From: Sphaerochaeta sp032144095
GTDB taxonomy: Bacteria > Spirochaetota > Spirochaetia > Sphaerochaetales > Sphaerochaetaceae
Reading direction: 5' to 3'
Assembly (NCBI RefSeq): GCF_032144095.1
Contig: NZ_JAVSNJ010000007.1
Coordinates: 1-64,000 of the forward strand
DNA: 64,000 bases
Positions within the stretch are counted from its first letter, which is position 1, and every line of letters starts with the position of its first letter. The position numbers and the translations under genes were made by a program. Below are positions 16,656-25,702 of this stretch, in pieces. The notes under the pieces were generated by a model. It was given only the letters and a program-made list of their open reading frames with translations, was not told the origin of the DNA and made no database searches.

Positions 16656-17543
16656 TTATGAATTCCGCTTGAGTTTTTTCTGTCGGTACATGTTCTGGTC
16701 TGCACCCATGATCAACCGATTGAGGCTTACATCCCCAAGTATCTCAGTTGTCTCCATGCCAATGGTCACACTCAAGGGGTAAGGGAGCAGGCTTTTCAGG
16801 GAGTCCCTTGAGAGGTTCTGCTGGAACCTGTCAGAGAGCAGGGGAACGTATCCTAATGGTGCATCAAGGGCAAGGACCACAAACTCATCCCCACCCCATC
16901 GGGAGATTATATCGGTTGACCGGAAGGACAGGGTAAGGGTGGAGGCTACAAGCTTCAGGACCTTATCGCCCTCATCATGGCCAAAGGTATCGTTGATGTT
17001 CTTGAAGTTATCCACATCGATGCTCAAGAGTATGGTCTCCGCGTTGAGCCGAAGGGCATGCTTGAGCTCCTGCTCTGCCATAAGCTTGAAGCCCCTACGG
17101 TTGTACAGTCCAGTCAGGTCATCGGTAATGGCAAGGTTCTGAAGCCTCTCTTCCAGGCGCTTATATTCGGTAATATCCCTGACGACGCCAAAGGACCCTC
17201 TGGGACAGGTCTTGGGAATCTTGATCGTTGGGCGAACCTCCGCCCAAACTGACAGGCCGTCGCTTCGAAGCAACTTCACCTCAACCCCAATCTGTCCAGA
17301 GATCTCCAGAATTCCGGGCCTATGGTATTTTCGGATTGCATCCACATATTCGTCTTCAATGAAATCAAACATGCTTCTTCCAACCAAGGCTTCAGGGCCG
17401 GAATATCCCAACAGATCCGAAAGACCTTGGTTGGCATAGATAAACACCCCTTGAGGATCGGCAAAATACACTCCGTCGACAAGGCTGGAGACAAGATTCT
17501 CAAAATTGATCAAAGGCTTTTGCTCATGTATCAAAACAATCAT
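16656..17543 (-). CDS. PAS-GGDEF diguanylate cyclase
   Basis: A cytoplasmic sensor enzyme making cyclic di-GMP from two GTP. Residues about 10-125 form a PAS domain (VDGVYFADPQGVFIYAN, then FGVVRDITEYKRLEE), linked by a short coil to a GGDEF domain from about 135 (DDLTGLYNRRGF). The active-site motif RWGGDEFVV is intact, and an RSTD motif five residues upstream is the inhibitory I-site, so product inhibition is expected. No EAL domain is present. The start is uncertain: ATG at 17543 or GTG at 17549, neither with a well-spaced ribosome binding site. It is convergent with the SRP RNA gene, and its stop codon overlaps that gene's T tract. Confidence 0.88.
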   Translation of the reverse strand: MIVLIHEQKPLINFENLVSSLVDGVYFADPQGVFIYANQGLSDLLGYSGPEALVGRSMFDFIEDEYVDAIRKYHRPGILEISGQIGVEVKLLRSDGLSVWAEVRPTIKIPKTCPRGSFGVVRDITEYKRLEERLQNLAITDDLTGLYNRRGFKLMAEQELKHALRLNAETILLSIDVDNFKNINDTFGHDEGDKVLKLVASTLTLSFRSTDIISRWGGDEFVVLALDAPLGYVPLLSDRFQQNLSRDSLKSLLPYPLSVTIGMETTEILGDVSLNRLIMGADQNMYRQKKLKRNS

Positions 17544-17793
17544 CCTCACACGTGGAAAAATGAGAACATGCTGTTCCCGTAAAATTTACTACGTAACGTT
17601 GTATTTGAGTAGGGGTAAATCAGAAATACGTCACTTTCCCTACTTACTATAACCCAATGATACAAATCTGGCAATAAAAAATAATTGGTTCCTTCTCAAA
17701 ACATTGCCTCCAGATTTTACGGAAAACTCTCAAGAATGCCACAAGGATACCTCACAGCCATATTTCTCTTTGGTACCCGCTCATGTCGATTTG

Positions 17794-17802
17794 TGCTATA
17801 CT
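17794..17802 (+). promoter_or_regulatory. dnaX promoter, extended -10
   Basis: TGCTATACT is an extended -10 (TGnTATAAT type), 28 bp upstream of the dnaX start. No good -35 box was found. The 250 bases before it (17544-17793) are AT-rich and show no gene. Confidence 0.5.
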
Positions 17803-17830
17803 TGTCCAGTACATTTTCAAGGGAGAGCCC

Positions 17831-19414
17831 ATGGCATATGAAGTAACAGCTACGAGAAAGCGACCTCAACTGTTTGACAACCTTGTCGGCCAGGAATTCG
17901 TAGTCTCAACCATCAAAAATGCGATCGAACAGAAAAGGATTGCACACGCGTATCTCTTCAGTGGGCCTCGAGGGGTCGGGAAGACCTCGTCCGCACGTAT
18001 CCTTGCACGAGCCCTGAACTGCGAAAGCGGCCCCACCCCCACTCCTTGTGGGCTCTGTTCCAACTGCAAGGAGATTACCCGAGGCAATAGTGTCGATGTC
18101 ATCGAAATCGACGGAGCAAGCAATACAAGCGTAAACGATATCCGGCAGATCAAGGACGAGGTGCTCTTCCCCCCCCAGACAAGCCGCTACAAGATCTACA
18201 TCATCGATGAGGTCCACATGCTCTCCACCAGTGCCTTCAACGCCCTGCTGAAGACCATTGAGGAACCCCCTGCCTATATCGTATTCATCTTCGCCACCAC
18301 CGAACCACAGAAGGTGCCTGCAACCATCCGCTCAAGATGCCAGCAGTTCCACTTCCAGCTCATCGACCTCCACACCATCAAGAGCTGCCTGATGGAGGCA
18401 GCCCAGGATATGCAGGTTAAGGCCGACGACGATGCACTCTTCTGGATCGCAAAGGAATCGACCGGCTCGATGCGCGATGCATACACCCTCTTTGACCAGG
18501 TGCTCTCCTTCTCCAATGACCATATCACCCTGGCCCAGATCAGCGACAAGCTCGGCCTGGTCGGCATCGACCAGATTACCGAGATCGTGGAGTTTCTCCT
18601 CTCAGGCTCAACCCAGAACGCCCTCACAGCCGTCCAGACCCTCCTACAGAACGGCATATCCATCGAGCAGTGCATCAAGGATTTCACCCAGTTCTTCCGA
18701 AGCCTGCTATTGATGAAGGAAGGGATAACCGAAGAGTCCATCCTGGGGATCCAGACCGACCGTATCCCCCTGCAGGTACGCAGTGCCTACACCAAGGAAC
18801 AACTGGAAGCAGCCCTGGAGATGTTCCTCAAGCTCTATCGTGACATCAGGTTCTCCCTGAACCCACGCTTCGAGCTCGAGCTTGCCATCAGCCGCCTTGC
18901 ATCCCTACCCCACCTCGCATCCCCCACCGAACTGGTACGTAGGATCGCCCTCCTCAAGGAGGACCTCCTCAGCGGCAAGGTCACCACCCTGGCACAGGCC
19001 TTGCCTACGAGGGCCCCTGCCGTAGAGCCAATCCAGAGGAGCCCGGAGGCGAGAGCTCCCCTTCCAACGGAAAAGCCTGTTGCAGCAAAGGTGGTGAGGC
19101 CTTTCACCAAGGAAGATATTCCTGCCCTGGTTAGCAAACTCTCCAAAGCCCCCTTGCTCAGCCAGGTGGCACAGTCCATCAGTGCGGTTGAACAGCAGGA
19201 CAATAGCCTGAAACTTACCTTTACCACTGAATTCTGTAGGGACAAGGCACAAGAGAACCTTGAGCTACTGCAATCCCTCATTGAAGAAATTTCTGGGTTT
19301 TCCGGAAAACTGACTGTCCTCTGCATTGAGGCAGAGAAACCGAAACAAAAAAGCGTAGAGGATCCTGTACTCAGTTCCATCGCCTCGATGTTTCGGGGAG
19401 AAATCAAAAACTGA
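17831..19414 (+). CDS. dnaX: DNA polymerase III subunit gamma/tau
   Basis: The clamp-loader ATPase of the replisome. Starting from the ATG at 17831 (GGGAG upstream) it has 527 residues. Walker A is GPRGVGKT at 45-52, the zinc cysteines are C64, C73, C76 and C79, the DExx box is DEVH at 126-129, and the SRC arginine finger follows in IRSRCQQFHF. The AAA+ and collar region runs to about 370; a variable tail follows. The tau-type C-terminal extension is short. The reading frame is open upstream, but an earlier start would lie before the promoter. It leads the conserved dnaX-ybaB-recR operon. Confidence 0.95.
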   Translation: MAYEVTATRKRPQLFDNLVGQEFVVSTIKNAIEQKRIAHAYLFSGPRGVGKTSSARILARALNCESGPTPTPCGLCSNCKEITRGNSVDVIEIDGASNTSVNDIRQIKDEVLFPPQTSRYKIYIIDEVHMLSTSAFNALLKTIEEPPAYIVFIFATTEPQKVPATIRSRCQQFHFQLIDLHTIKSCLMEAAQDMQVKADDDALFWIAKESTGSMRDAYTLFDQVLSFSNDHITLAQISDKLGLVGIDQITEIVEFLLSGSTQNALTAVQTLLQNGISIEQCIKDFTQFFRSLLLMKEGITEESILGIQTDRIPLQVRSAYTKEQLEAALEMFLKLYRDIRFSLNPRFELELAISRLASLPHLASPTELVRRIALLKEDLLSGKVTTLAQALPTRAPAVEPIQRSPEARAPLPTEKPVAAKVVRPFTKEDIPALVSKLSKAPLLSQVAQSISAVEQQDNSLKLTFTTEFCRDKAQENLELLQSLIEEISGFSGKLTVLCIEAEKPKQKSVEDPVLSSIASMFRGEIKN

Positions 19415-19435
19415 TAGGATACTGAGGAGATAGAT

Positions 19436-19753
19436 ATGGACATGAATCCTTTTGAACTGATGAAAAACATGAAGGGCCTCCAGGAGAACATGCAGAAGAT
19501 GCAGGAGAACCTTCCCAATATAGTTGCCACAGGAAGCTCTGGGGCCGGGATGGTTGACATAACCATCAACGGCAAGTTTGTCGTGACCTCGGTCAAGATC
19601 TCCAAGGACATTGTCGATCCTGAGGACCTTGGGACCTTGGAGGTCCTCGTAGCCTCCGCCTTCAACGATGCCTCGAACAAGATACAGGAGAAGATCAAGC
19701 AGGAGGGCATGAAGTATGCCGGGTCGCTTGCCTCCTTTATGCCACAGGCCTGA
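19436..19753 (+). CDS. ybaB: YbaB/EbfC nucleoid-associated protein
   Basis: A 105-residue DNA-binding protein of the YbaB/EbfC family, which in Borrelia binds DNA as a dimer and affects chromosome organisation. The N-terminal Met/Gln/Lys-rich helix (LMKNMKGLQENMQKMQ) and the core pattern GAGMVDITINGKF ... VKISKDIVDPEDL are typical. Its position between dnaX and recR is conserved across bacteria. Spacing to dnaX is 21 bp with a GAGGAGAT ribosome binding site. Confidence 0.92.
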   Translation: MDMNPFELMKNMKGLQENMQKMQENLPNIVATGSSGAGMVDITINGKFVVTSVKISKDIVDPEDLGTLEVLVASAFNDASNKIQEKIKQEGMKYAGSLASFMPQA

Positions 19754-19755
19754 CG

Positions 19756-20346
19756 ATGACAGCACTGGAACAACTTATCCATACCCTTTCCAGGCTCCCT
19801 GGGATTGGGCCAAAAAGCGCCTCAAGGATCGCCTACCATCTCATCAAGACGGACAATGCCTACAACAGGCAACTGGGTGAGACCATTGCAACCATCCAGG
19901 AGAAGATATTCCCCTGTTCTGTCTGTGGATCCTTCACCGAGCTAGACCCCTGCCCCTTGTGCAGTGATGGTTCGAGGGACCGTAGCCTGATGTGCATAGT
20001 TGAACAGCCCCAGGATATTGTGACCTTGCAGTCAAGTGGGGCCTACAACGGGCTCTACCATGTCCTGGGGGGCGCGATAAGCCCACTTGACGGGGTTGGT
20101 CCCGAGAACCTCTCCTTCCCAAAGCTTCTCAAGCGGATTGAGCAGGGTTCCTTTACGGAAATCATCATAGCTACCAATCCGACAGAAGAGGGTGACACAA
20201 CGGCCCTCTATATCCGCCACATCCTGAAAGAGAGGAAAGACCTCGCCATCACGCGCCTGGCAAGTGGCCTTCCGATAGGAGGGGATCTGGAGTATGCGGA
20301 CAGGATAACACTGGCCAGGTCACTACGGGGAAGGGTTGTGTTCTAG
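19756..20346 (+). CDS. recR: Recombination protein RecR
   Basis: Part of the RecFOR pathway that loads RecA at gapped DNA. The 196-residue protein has a helix-hairpin-helix RLPGIGPKSASRIAYHL, a four-cysteine zinc finger at C54, C57, C66 and C69, and a Toprim domain (LMCIVEQPQD; IIIATNPTEEGDTTALYI). It begins 2 bp after ybaB. recF is also in the window at 47815. It is convergent with the DnaJ/TerB gene with 7 bp between stop codons and no obvious terminator. Confidence 0.95.
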   Translation: MTALEQLIHTLSRLPGIGPKSASRIAYHLIKTDNAYNRQLGETIATIQEKIFPCSVCGSFTELDPCPLCSDGSRDRSLMCIVEQPQDIVTLQSSGAYNGLYHVLGGAISPLDGVGPENLSFPKLLKRIEQGSFTEIIIATNPTEEGDTTALYIRHILKERKDLAITRLASGLPIGGDLEYADRITLARSLRGRVVF

Positions 20347-20353
20347 AAAGGTC

Positions 20354-21118
20354 CTATTTGATTCCCCGTTCCCGCTTGATGGACTCATAGGCACCCTGTA
20401 TCTCCCTGAACTTTTCGGTTGCATGGTTGAGGAACTCCTCTCCCATGCCTTTGGCAGCGAGGGTATCAGGGTGGAACTCTATGCTCATCTTCCTATAGGC
20501 ACGCTTCACCTCTTCGTCAGTTGCCTGGGGGGTAAGGTTGAGGATTGCATAGGAACGCTCGGTTGCCGTTGCATACCCTCCATAGTTTCTGTAGAGGGCA
20601 TCCACAAAGGCTGAGGGGATGTTGAATATGGTTGCAGCCCGCCGTATCATCGTCTCCTCTGCGCTGCTGACCATCCCGTCAGCGGCAGCGACACGGTAGA
20701 AGATATCCAGCATCAACTGCAGGATATTGGGGGCGTGGGAGAAATTCTGGTAGAATTGGCTGGCAAACTGTTCAAAGGTGCCGGCCCCTGTGATGGCGGC
20801 ATCGAATACCCGAAGGGCGGCTTCCTCTTCCTGGTAGCCAAGCCTGAGGTCCCTTCGTATGAATTCCAGGACCTTCTGGCGCTCGCTGGCCGTTACCGTG
20901 CCATCGACAGTGGCGATGCGGGCAAGCATGGAAAACGCCCCCACAAAGAACAGCATCTGCGTCTGGTCCTGGGAAGCGTGGAATGAGCTACCTTGCGTCT
21001 GGCCTACAGTACCGGCCTTGTCAAACATATGCCCGAAGGCAAGGCCAGCGATCATGCCCAAAGGCCCGCCAAAGACGAACCCAAGGGTCCCTCCGAAGAG
21101 TTTTCCCATCCAAGCCAT
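20354..21118 (-). CDS. DjlA-like protein with TerB and J domains
   Basis: The 254-residue protein has a glycine-rich hydrophobic N-terminus (LFGGTLGFVFGGPLGMIAGLA, about 6-26) that could insert in the membrane, a TerB-type helical domain (about 52-165) and a C-terminal J domain (about 190-254) with the key HPD in KMSIEFHPDT. This is the layout of DjlA, a DnaK co-chaperone. The J domain would stimulate DnaK ATPase. It starts 4 bp after the glycosidase stop, with no clear ribosome binding site, so translation is probably coupled. The pairing with a glycosidase is not explained. Confidence 0.82.
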   Translation of the reverse strand: MAWMGKLFGGTLGFVFGGPLGMIAGLAFGHMFDKAGTVGQTQGSSFHASQDQTQMLFFVGAFSMLARIATVDGTVTASERQKVLEFIRRDLRLGYQEEEAALRVFDAAITGAGTFEQFASQFYQNFSHAPNILQLMLDIFYRVAAADGMVSSAEETMIRRAATIFNIPSAFVDALYRNYGGYATATERSYAILNLTPQATDEEVKRAYRKMSIEFHPDTLAAKGMGEEFLNHATEKFREIQGAYESIKRERGIK

Positions 21119-21122
21119 AGTG

Positions 21123-22574
21123 TTACAGCTTATCGATCAGCATCGAGCATTTCCCGGAGGGAATAGGAAGGGTTTTCTTCTTGTTTTCCCCAAGGATCTC
21201 TATGGTGAAATAGTAGAGCTTTTCAGACTCGAGTCGAATTTCCCAACCACGTTCGGTCTTGTTGCTGAGAATGGTGATCATATTCCGTTTCAGGGAGAGG
21301 TTCTCGATTCCCATCGCCTCAAGGGAGGGCATGACCCAGTTCACCGTCTTGCGGGGAAGGGAGATGTCAAGGCCGATGATGTTCTCGATCATGAGCGTAA
21401 TGGTTACCAGCCCTGCGAAGGGCATCAGGCGCCTGCGCGGGAAGCCAGGGATCTCCTTGGTGGTGGAGTACCCTTCCTTATTGGGAAGGTAGGCCTCCCA
21501 GACATCGCCGATGGTCTCTGCATCAGGATGGAGGGTGTCGAGCAGATAGTACATGTGCCTGATGGCACACTCACGGGCAAAGACAAACTGCTGGAACTTC
21601 TCCAAGGCTTTGATGACTATGAAGGTGTTGACCGAGAGCACTCCGCCACAATGTCCATTTCCCTTTTCGCTGAATGCAGGGGAGGAGGCAGGGACACCGG
21701 GGAACGGATTGTCGGTACCGAACTCCTTGGGGTCATGCAGGTATTCGATCATGTAGGCAGCACGCTCATCGTTGGGGATCTCGGCAAGCATGGCCCAGTA
21801 AGCCCCGATGAACTTGTTGGTGACCCTGTTGCCCTTGATGTCCAGGTCAAAGTAGAAGTTTTTCTCAGGATCCCACATCAGTGAGTTTATCCTGGTCTTC
21901 AGGGAGAAATAGAGCCTCTTGTACCTGAAGCTCAGCTCCTTGTCATTGAGGATGTCCCCGATGGCTGACATGTAGAGGGCATTGACCGCAAGCTGGGCGT
22001 TGAAGTCGAGAGGATAATAGACACGGTCCCTTGGGATATTTCCGCTTTCACATGCAGAGACAGGTACCGAATAGAGTCCATTGGGTTTCTGGAAGGTAGT
22101 CTGCACCCAGGAGAAGTATTTCTCAAGGATAGGGACAATGTCTTTCAGTCTCTTCTTGTTCCCTATCTTATGGTAAAACCCATATTCAACATATGCGAAC
22201 AAAGGAGGGGAAATGCCCTCTGGATTGGAAGCGGTAAAAACCGGTGAACCATCCTCAATGGAGTATTCGCCCCGTATCGCTCCGTTCTCTTCCTGTTTCT
22301 GGTAAAAAAAATCCATCACCGAAAACGGTGAGTTGTTCTGGTTGCTGTAGACAAGAAACAGAGCGGAAAAACAGGACAAGTACTGATTGAATGTAGTCTG
22401 GTCAGGATAGGAAAGATAGGAGCCTGAAAAGCCATTGGCTTCAGTCCCCTGCTTCCAGAGTTCGTCAATCCATACCCAAGATCTGTCATACATGTCGACA
22501 AAATCCTGATCATAAAAATGTACGAACGGTACCAAATCCTTTATCAAATGGGGACTCCTTACTATATAGGCCAT
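21123..22574 (-). CDS. GH63/MGH1-like alpha-glycosidase
   Basis: A 483-residue protein whose central region (about 55-400) looks like an (alpha/alpha)6-barrel glycosidase of the trehalase/GH63/mannosylglycerate hydrolase group. Signs are WIDELWKQGT, YPDQTTFNQYLSCF, NPEGISPPLFAYVEYGFY, RDRVYYPLDFNAQLAVNALY, LMWDPEKNFYFDLD and IGDVWEAYLPNKEG. A beta-rich tail of about 80 residues follows. No signal peptide is seen, so it should act in the cytoplasm. Substrate is unknown; alpha-linked disaccharides or mannosylglycerate-type solutes are possible. No good ribosome binding site precedes the ATG; a TATATT box lies about 40 bases upstream. Confidence 0.65.
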   Translation of the reverse strand: MAYIVRSPHLIKDLVPFVHFYDQDFVDMYDRSWVWIDELWKQGTEANGFSGSYLSYPDQTTFNQYLSCFSALFLVYSNQNNSPFSVMDFFYQKQEENGAIRGEYSIEDGSPVFTASNPEGISPPLFAYVEYGFYHKIGNKKRLKDIVPILEKYFSWVQTTFQKPNGLYSVPVSACESGNIPRDRVYYPLDFNAQLAVNALYMSAIGDILNDKELSFRYKRLYFSLKTRINSLMWDPEKNFYFDLDIKGNRVTNKFIGAYWAMLAEIPNDERAAYMIEYLHDPKEFGTDNPFPGVPASSPAFSEKGNGHCGGVLSVNTFIVIKALEKFQQFVFARECAIRHMYYLLDTLHPDAETIGDVWEAYLPNKEGYSTTKEIPGFPRRRLMPFAGLVTITLMIENIIGLDISLPRKTVNWVMPSLEAMGIENLSLKRNMITILSNKTERGWEIRLESEKLYYFTIEILGENKKKTLPIPSGKCSMLIDKL

Positions 22575-22823
22575 TACTGGTAAAACAACAAAAGACGCGC
22601 ATTTTTTAGAATATACTCTCTTTTAGGAGAAGTCAACCGGATTTGGACGATCTTAAGGAACGTCCAAAAAAGAAGAAACTCTAGAAAACAGCGTAACAGG
22701 ATAGGCAGTAATCATTTATATAATAGTTAAATAAACCCCAAAAGGAAAGAAAAAAATATAAAGAAAACTCAATATTTTTGCACTTGTATCATCATTTCTT
22801 TCCCCTCTAGACAAGGTTTCTGT

Positions 22824-23756
22824 TCAATGAGCGAAAACAGAGAGCGCAGAGGCCAGAAGCTCAACGGAAAACTCCGCACACCCTTTGGAAATTTCCTCGC
22901 CGTCAACATGGACCGGCATCGGGTTGTTTTTTGAAACAAGCTTGATGCTCTTGGCCCTGACAACGGTGAAGGAGGGAAGTTTCACCTGGCCTCCCTTGAA
23001 GAATTTCAGGGCAATGGGAAGCAGGCGGGTGTTCTTGATCGGACGGTTCGCAAAGACCACATCGAAATACCCATCATCGAAGAGGGCATCGGGGCCCATG
23101 ATGAAGGGGCTGCCCATCCTTCTGCCGTTACAGATGCTCAGCTGCTGGGTCTCTAGCGAGCGGGTCTCCCCGTCAAGAGTAAGCTGTACTGGGTAGGGCT
23201 GGGGGTAGTGGATAAGGATATAGAGCAGGGCAAGGAGATAGCTGGGAGTTCCCGAAATATGCTTGAAATCACTGGCTACAAAATTGATCAGGGGTTCAAA
23301 ACCCATCCCCAGCCCGTTTATGAAGTACCTACCTTGGGGAAAGTGCCCGCCATAGACAATGCCTGCATCGATGGTTCGTCTGTTTCCTTCCATGATGAGA
23401 ACGCATGCCTTCTTGAGGTCGCGGGGAATGCCCATCCCCCAGGCAAAGTCATTGCCCCGCCCGATAGGCAGGACACCAAGGGAGGGGGCCTGCAGGCCCT
23501 TCTCGGTAACGGCACGCAGGATGCCGTCAGCAACCTCATTGACCGTCCCGTCGCCGCCTGCGGCAACGATGGTGGACCATCCATCAACAGTAGCCTGGTA
23601 GGCTAGCCTTGAGGCTCCAAACCCCTTTTCCGTGACAACAATGGTTGTCTCATATCCACCTTGGCTGAATAGTGTCGCAATGGTTTCCTTGCAGGACTTG
23701 CCCCTTCCTTTTGCAGCATGGGGATTCAGCACTATAAAGAGTTTGTTATCAGGCAT
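22824..23756 (-). CDS. Diacylglycerol/lipid kinase (DagK/YegS family)
   Basis: Starting at the ATG at 23756, preceded by GAGGAG, the protein has 310 residues. It has the lipid kinase catalytic domain: NPHAAKGRG at the N-terminus, the nucleotide loop AAGGDGTVNEVADG near 57-70, and LGVLPIGRGNDFAW near 85. Members phosphorylate diacylglycerol or similar lipids at the membrane surface and recycle it during phospholipid turnover. The frame stays open for 37 codons upstream, but these lack conservation features and would overlap the divergent ygiQ promoter. Exact lipid unknown. The 249 bases after it hold no gene. Confidence 0.85.
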   Translation of the reverse strand: MPDNKLFIVLNPHAAKGRGKSCKETIATLFSQGGYETTIVVTEKGFGASRLAYQATVDGWSTIVAAGGDGTVNEVADGILRAVTEKGLQAPSLGVLPIGRGNDFAWGMGIPRDLKKACVLIMEGNRRTIDAGIVYGGHFPQGRYFINGLGMGFEPLINFVASDFKHISGTPSYLLALLYILIHYPQPYPVQLTLDGETRSLETQQLSICNGRRMGSPFIMGPDALFDDGYFDVVFANRPIKNTRLLPIALKFFKGGQVKLPSFTVVRAKSIKLVSKNNPMPVHVDGEEISKGCAEFSVELLASALSVFAH

Positions 23757-23789
23757 ATAGAGCTCCTCTTCCAACGATACGCAACCTAG

Positions 23790-23818
23790 TTTACACCCTG
23801 TAAGCAATAGCCTATTAT
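23790..23818 (+). promoter_or_regulatory. ygiQ promoter, leaderless type
   Basis: TTTACA, 17-bp spacer, TATTAT, then 6 nt to the GTG at 23825. No Shine-Dalgarno sequence lies upstream of the GTG. Confidence 0.6.
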
Positions 23819-23824
23819 GGCTGG

Positions 23825-25702
23825 GTGATTCAACAAATACAACCGCGAACAGCGTTTCTTCCAACAACTCGTCCAGATATGCAGCAAAGGTCCTGGGACC
23901 AGCTTGACATAGCCTTCATTACAGCCGATGCCTATGTCGACCACCCCTCCTTCGGACCTGCCCTGTTGGGAAGGTTGTTGGAAAGCAGAGGCTATCGTGT
24001 GGGTATTATTGCACAACCCCAGTGGAATTCAACAGAAGATTTTCTCAAGATGGGAAAACCCCGTCTGGCCTGCATGATAAGCGGTGGAAATATCGATAGC
24101 ATGGTCTCCCACTACACCGCAAACGCAAAACCCCGAAGCGAGGATGAGTACAGCCCAGGTGGGAAGGCAGGCCTCCGCCCTGACAGGGCTACCCTCTCCT
24201 ATGCAAACAGGGCAAGGCAAGCCTATGGAAAGGATACACCCATCATCGTAGGGGGGCTTGAGGCCTCCCTGAGGCGGTTGAGCCACTATGACTACTGGAC
24301 CGACAAGGTACGCAAACCCATCCTCCTTGACGCCAAGGCGGACCTGCTGGTCTACGGCATGGGGGAACTGCAGACCCTTGAAATACTCGAGCGCCTGCAG
24401 ATGGGCGAAGCCATCCGGGAGATGCAGGATATCCGGGGCACTGTCTTTGCCCTCTCCGAAAAGGGTCTGGCAGACATGGACCCAGAGTATCGGGTCATTA
24501 CCCTACCCTCCTTTGAGGAGGTCAGCGAACGTGACAAGCTCTCCAACACCCCAACCCAGGAAGGGATGAAGGCCTATGCAAAGGCTTTCAACCTGCAGAT
24601 GACCCATGAGAACCCGATACTGGGGGAGAGGGTCATCCAAAGGTGCATGGACCGTATCGTGGTGCAGAATCCCCCTGCCCACCCGCTCACCGACACGCAG
24701 TTTGATGAACTCTACTCCTTTCCCTTTACCCTGGATGCCCATCCGGACTACGAGAAGATGGGAGGCATACCGGCCCTGGAGGAGGTAAAATTCTCCATAA
24801 CCAGCAACCGTGGGTGCTACGGGTCGTGCTCGTTCTGTGCCATTACCAGCCACCAGGGAAGGATGATCCAGACCCGAAGCAAGCAATCGCTTGTCGAAGA
24901 GGCGAAGAGGATGGTTCGTCACCCATCCTTCAAAGGCTACATACACGACCTGGGAGGTCCTACTGCAAACTTCCAGGGACGGGCATGTGCCAAGCAGGAG
25001 AGCTTCGGCCCCTGTCCCACCAAGGAGTGTCTCTGGCCCGACCCTTGCGAGAACCTCCAGGACTCCCATGAGCGGTATCTCGACATCCTTGAAGCACTGG
25101 AGGCAGTGCCAGGGGTTAAGAAGGTCTTCATCCGTTCGGGGATCCGGTATGACTACCTGCTGGAGATAGCCAGCGAGAAGACCCGCAAGAGGTTCATGAA
25201 CCACCTGGTGCTCAACAACGTAAGCGGACAGCTGAAGGTGGCCCCCGAGCATATCGACCCCCAGGTACTCGACGCCATGGGAAAACCCAAGGCCGAGCTA
25301 TATGAAAAGTTCAGCGTCCTCTACAAGGAGACCAATGAAGAGCTGGGCAAGCGCCAGTTCCTCATTCCCTACTTTATCGCGGCCCACCCAGGAAGCACCC
25401 TCGACAGTGCGATCGAACTCGCCTTGTTCATGCAAAAGACCGGCTTTGTCCCCGATCAGGTCCAGGAGTTCTACCCGACCCCGGGGACCGTATCGACCTG
25501 CATGTATTATACCGGCCTAGACCCAAGGCCGCAAAAAAACTATGCTCCCATCTATATTCCCAAAGGTCGGGAACGCCATCTGCAGCGAGCACTGCTGCAG
25601 TACAACAAGGCCGAGAACCGGGCAATGGTCATCGAAGCCTTGGATAAAGCTAAGAAAAAGGACTTGTCAAGAGTGCTTCTGGCAAGACGGTACCCTCTGT
25701 GA
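23825..25702 (+). CDS. ygiQ: YgiQ family radical SAM protein
   Basis: A 625-residue radical SAM protein. The N-terminal FLPTTRPDM and DAYVDHPSFGPALLGRLLE blocks and the central cluster-binding motif GCYGSCSFC (CxxxCxxC, near residue 331) are the YgiQ family signature. The cluster would cleave SAM to a 5'-deoxyadenosyl radical; the substrate of this family is not established. The GTG start is supported by a promoter whose -10 ends 6 bases before it, suggesting a leaderless mRNA. The MATE gene overlaps its stop by 4 bases, and nagA, pepD and a glutamine amidotransferase follow on the same strand. Confidence 0.88.
   Translation: MIQQIQPRTAFLPTTRPDMQQRSWDQLDIAFITADAYVDHPSFGPALLGRLLESRGYRVGIIAQPQWNSTEDFLKMGKPRLACMISGGNIDSMVSHYTANAKPRSEDEYSPGGKAGLRPDRATLSYANRARQAYGKDTPIIVGGLEASLRRLSHYDYWTDKVRKPILLDAKADLLVYGMGELQTLEILERLQMGEAIREMQDIRGTVFALSEKGLADMDPEYRVITLPSFEEVSERDKLSNTPTQEGMKAYAKAFNLQMTHENPILGERVIQRCMDRIVVQNPPAHPLTDTQFDELYSFPFTLDAHPDYEKMGGIPALEEVKFSITSNRGCYGSCSFCAITSHQGRMIQTRSKQSLVEEAKRMVRHPSFKGYIHDLGGPTANFQGRACAKQESFGPCPTKECLWPDPCENLQDSHERYLDILEALEAVPGVKKVFIRSGIRYDYLLEIASEKTRKRFMNHLVLNNVSGQLKVAPEHIDPQVLDAMGKPKAELYEKFSVLYKETNEELGKRQFLIPYFIAAHPGSTLDSAIELALFMQKTGFVPDQVQEFYPTPGTVSTCMYYTGLDPRPQKNYAPIYIPKGRERHLQRALLQYNKAENRAMVIEALDKAKKKDLSRVLLARRYPL

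Noticed and set aside
15876..16672. Several open frames in the tRNA/SRP RNA cluster
   Set aside because: They are translations of tRNA genes (repeated GGSNPPLS-like patterns arise from T arms), not proteins.
20859..21884. 341-codon plus-strand frame across the DjlA-like and glycosidase genes
   Set aside because: It crosses two well-supported minus-strand genes and shows no family signature.
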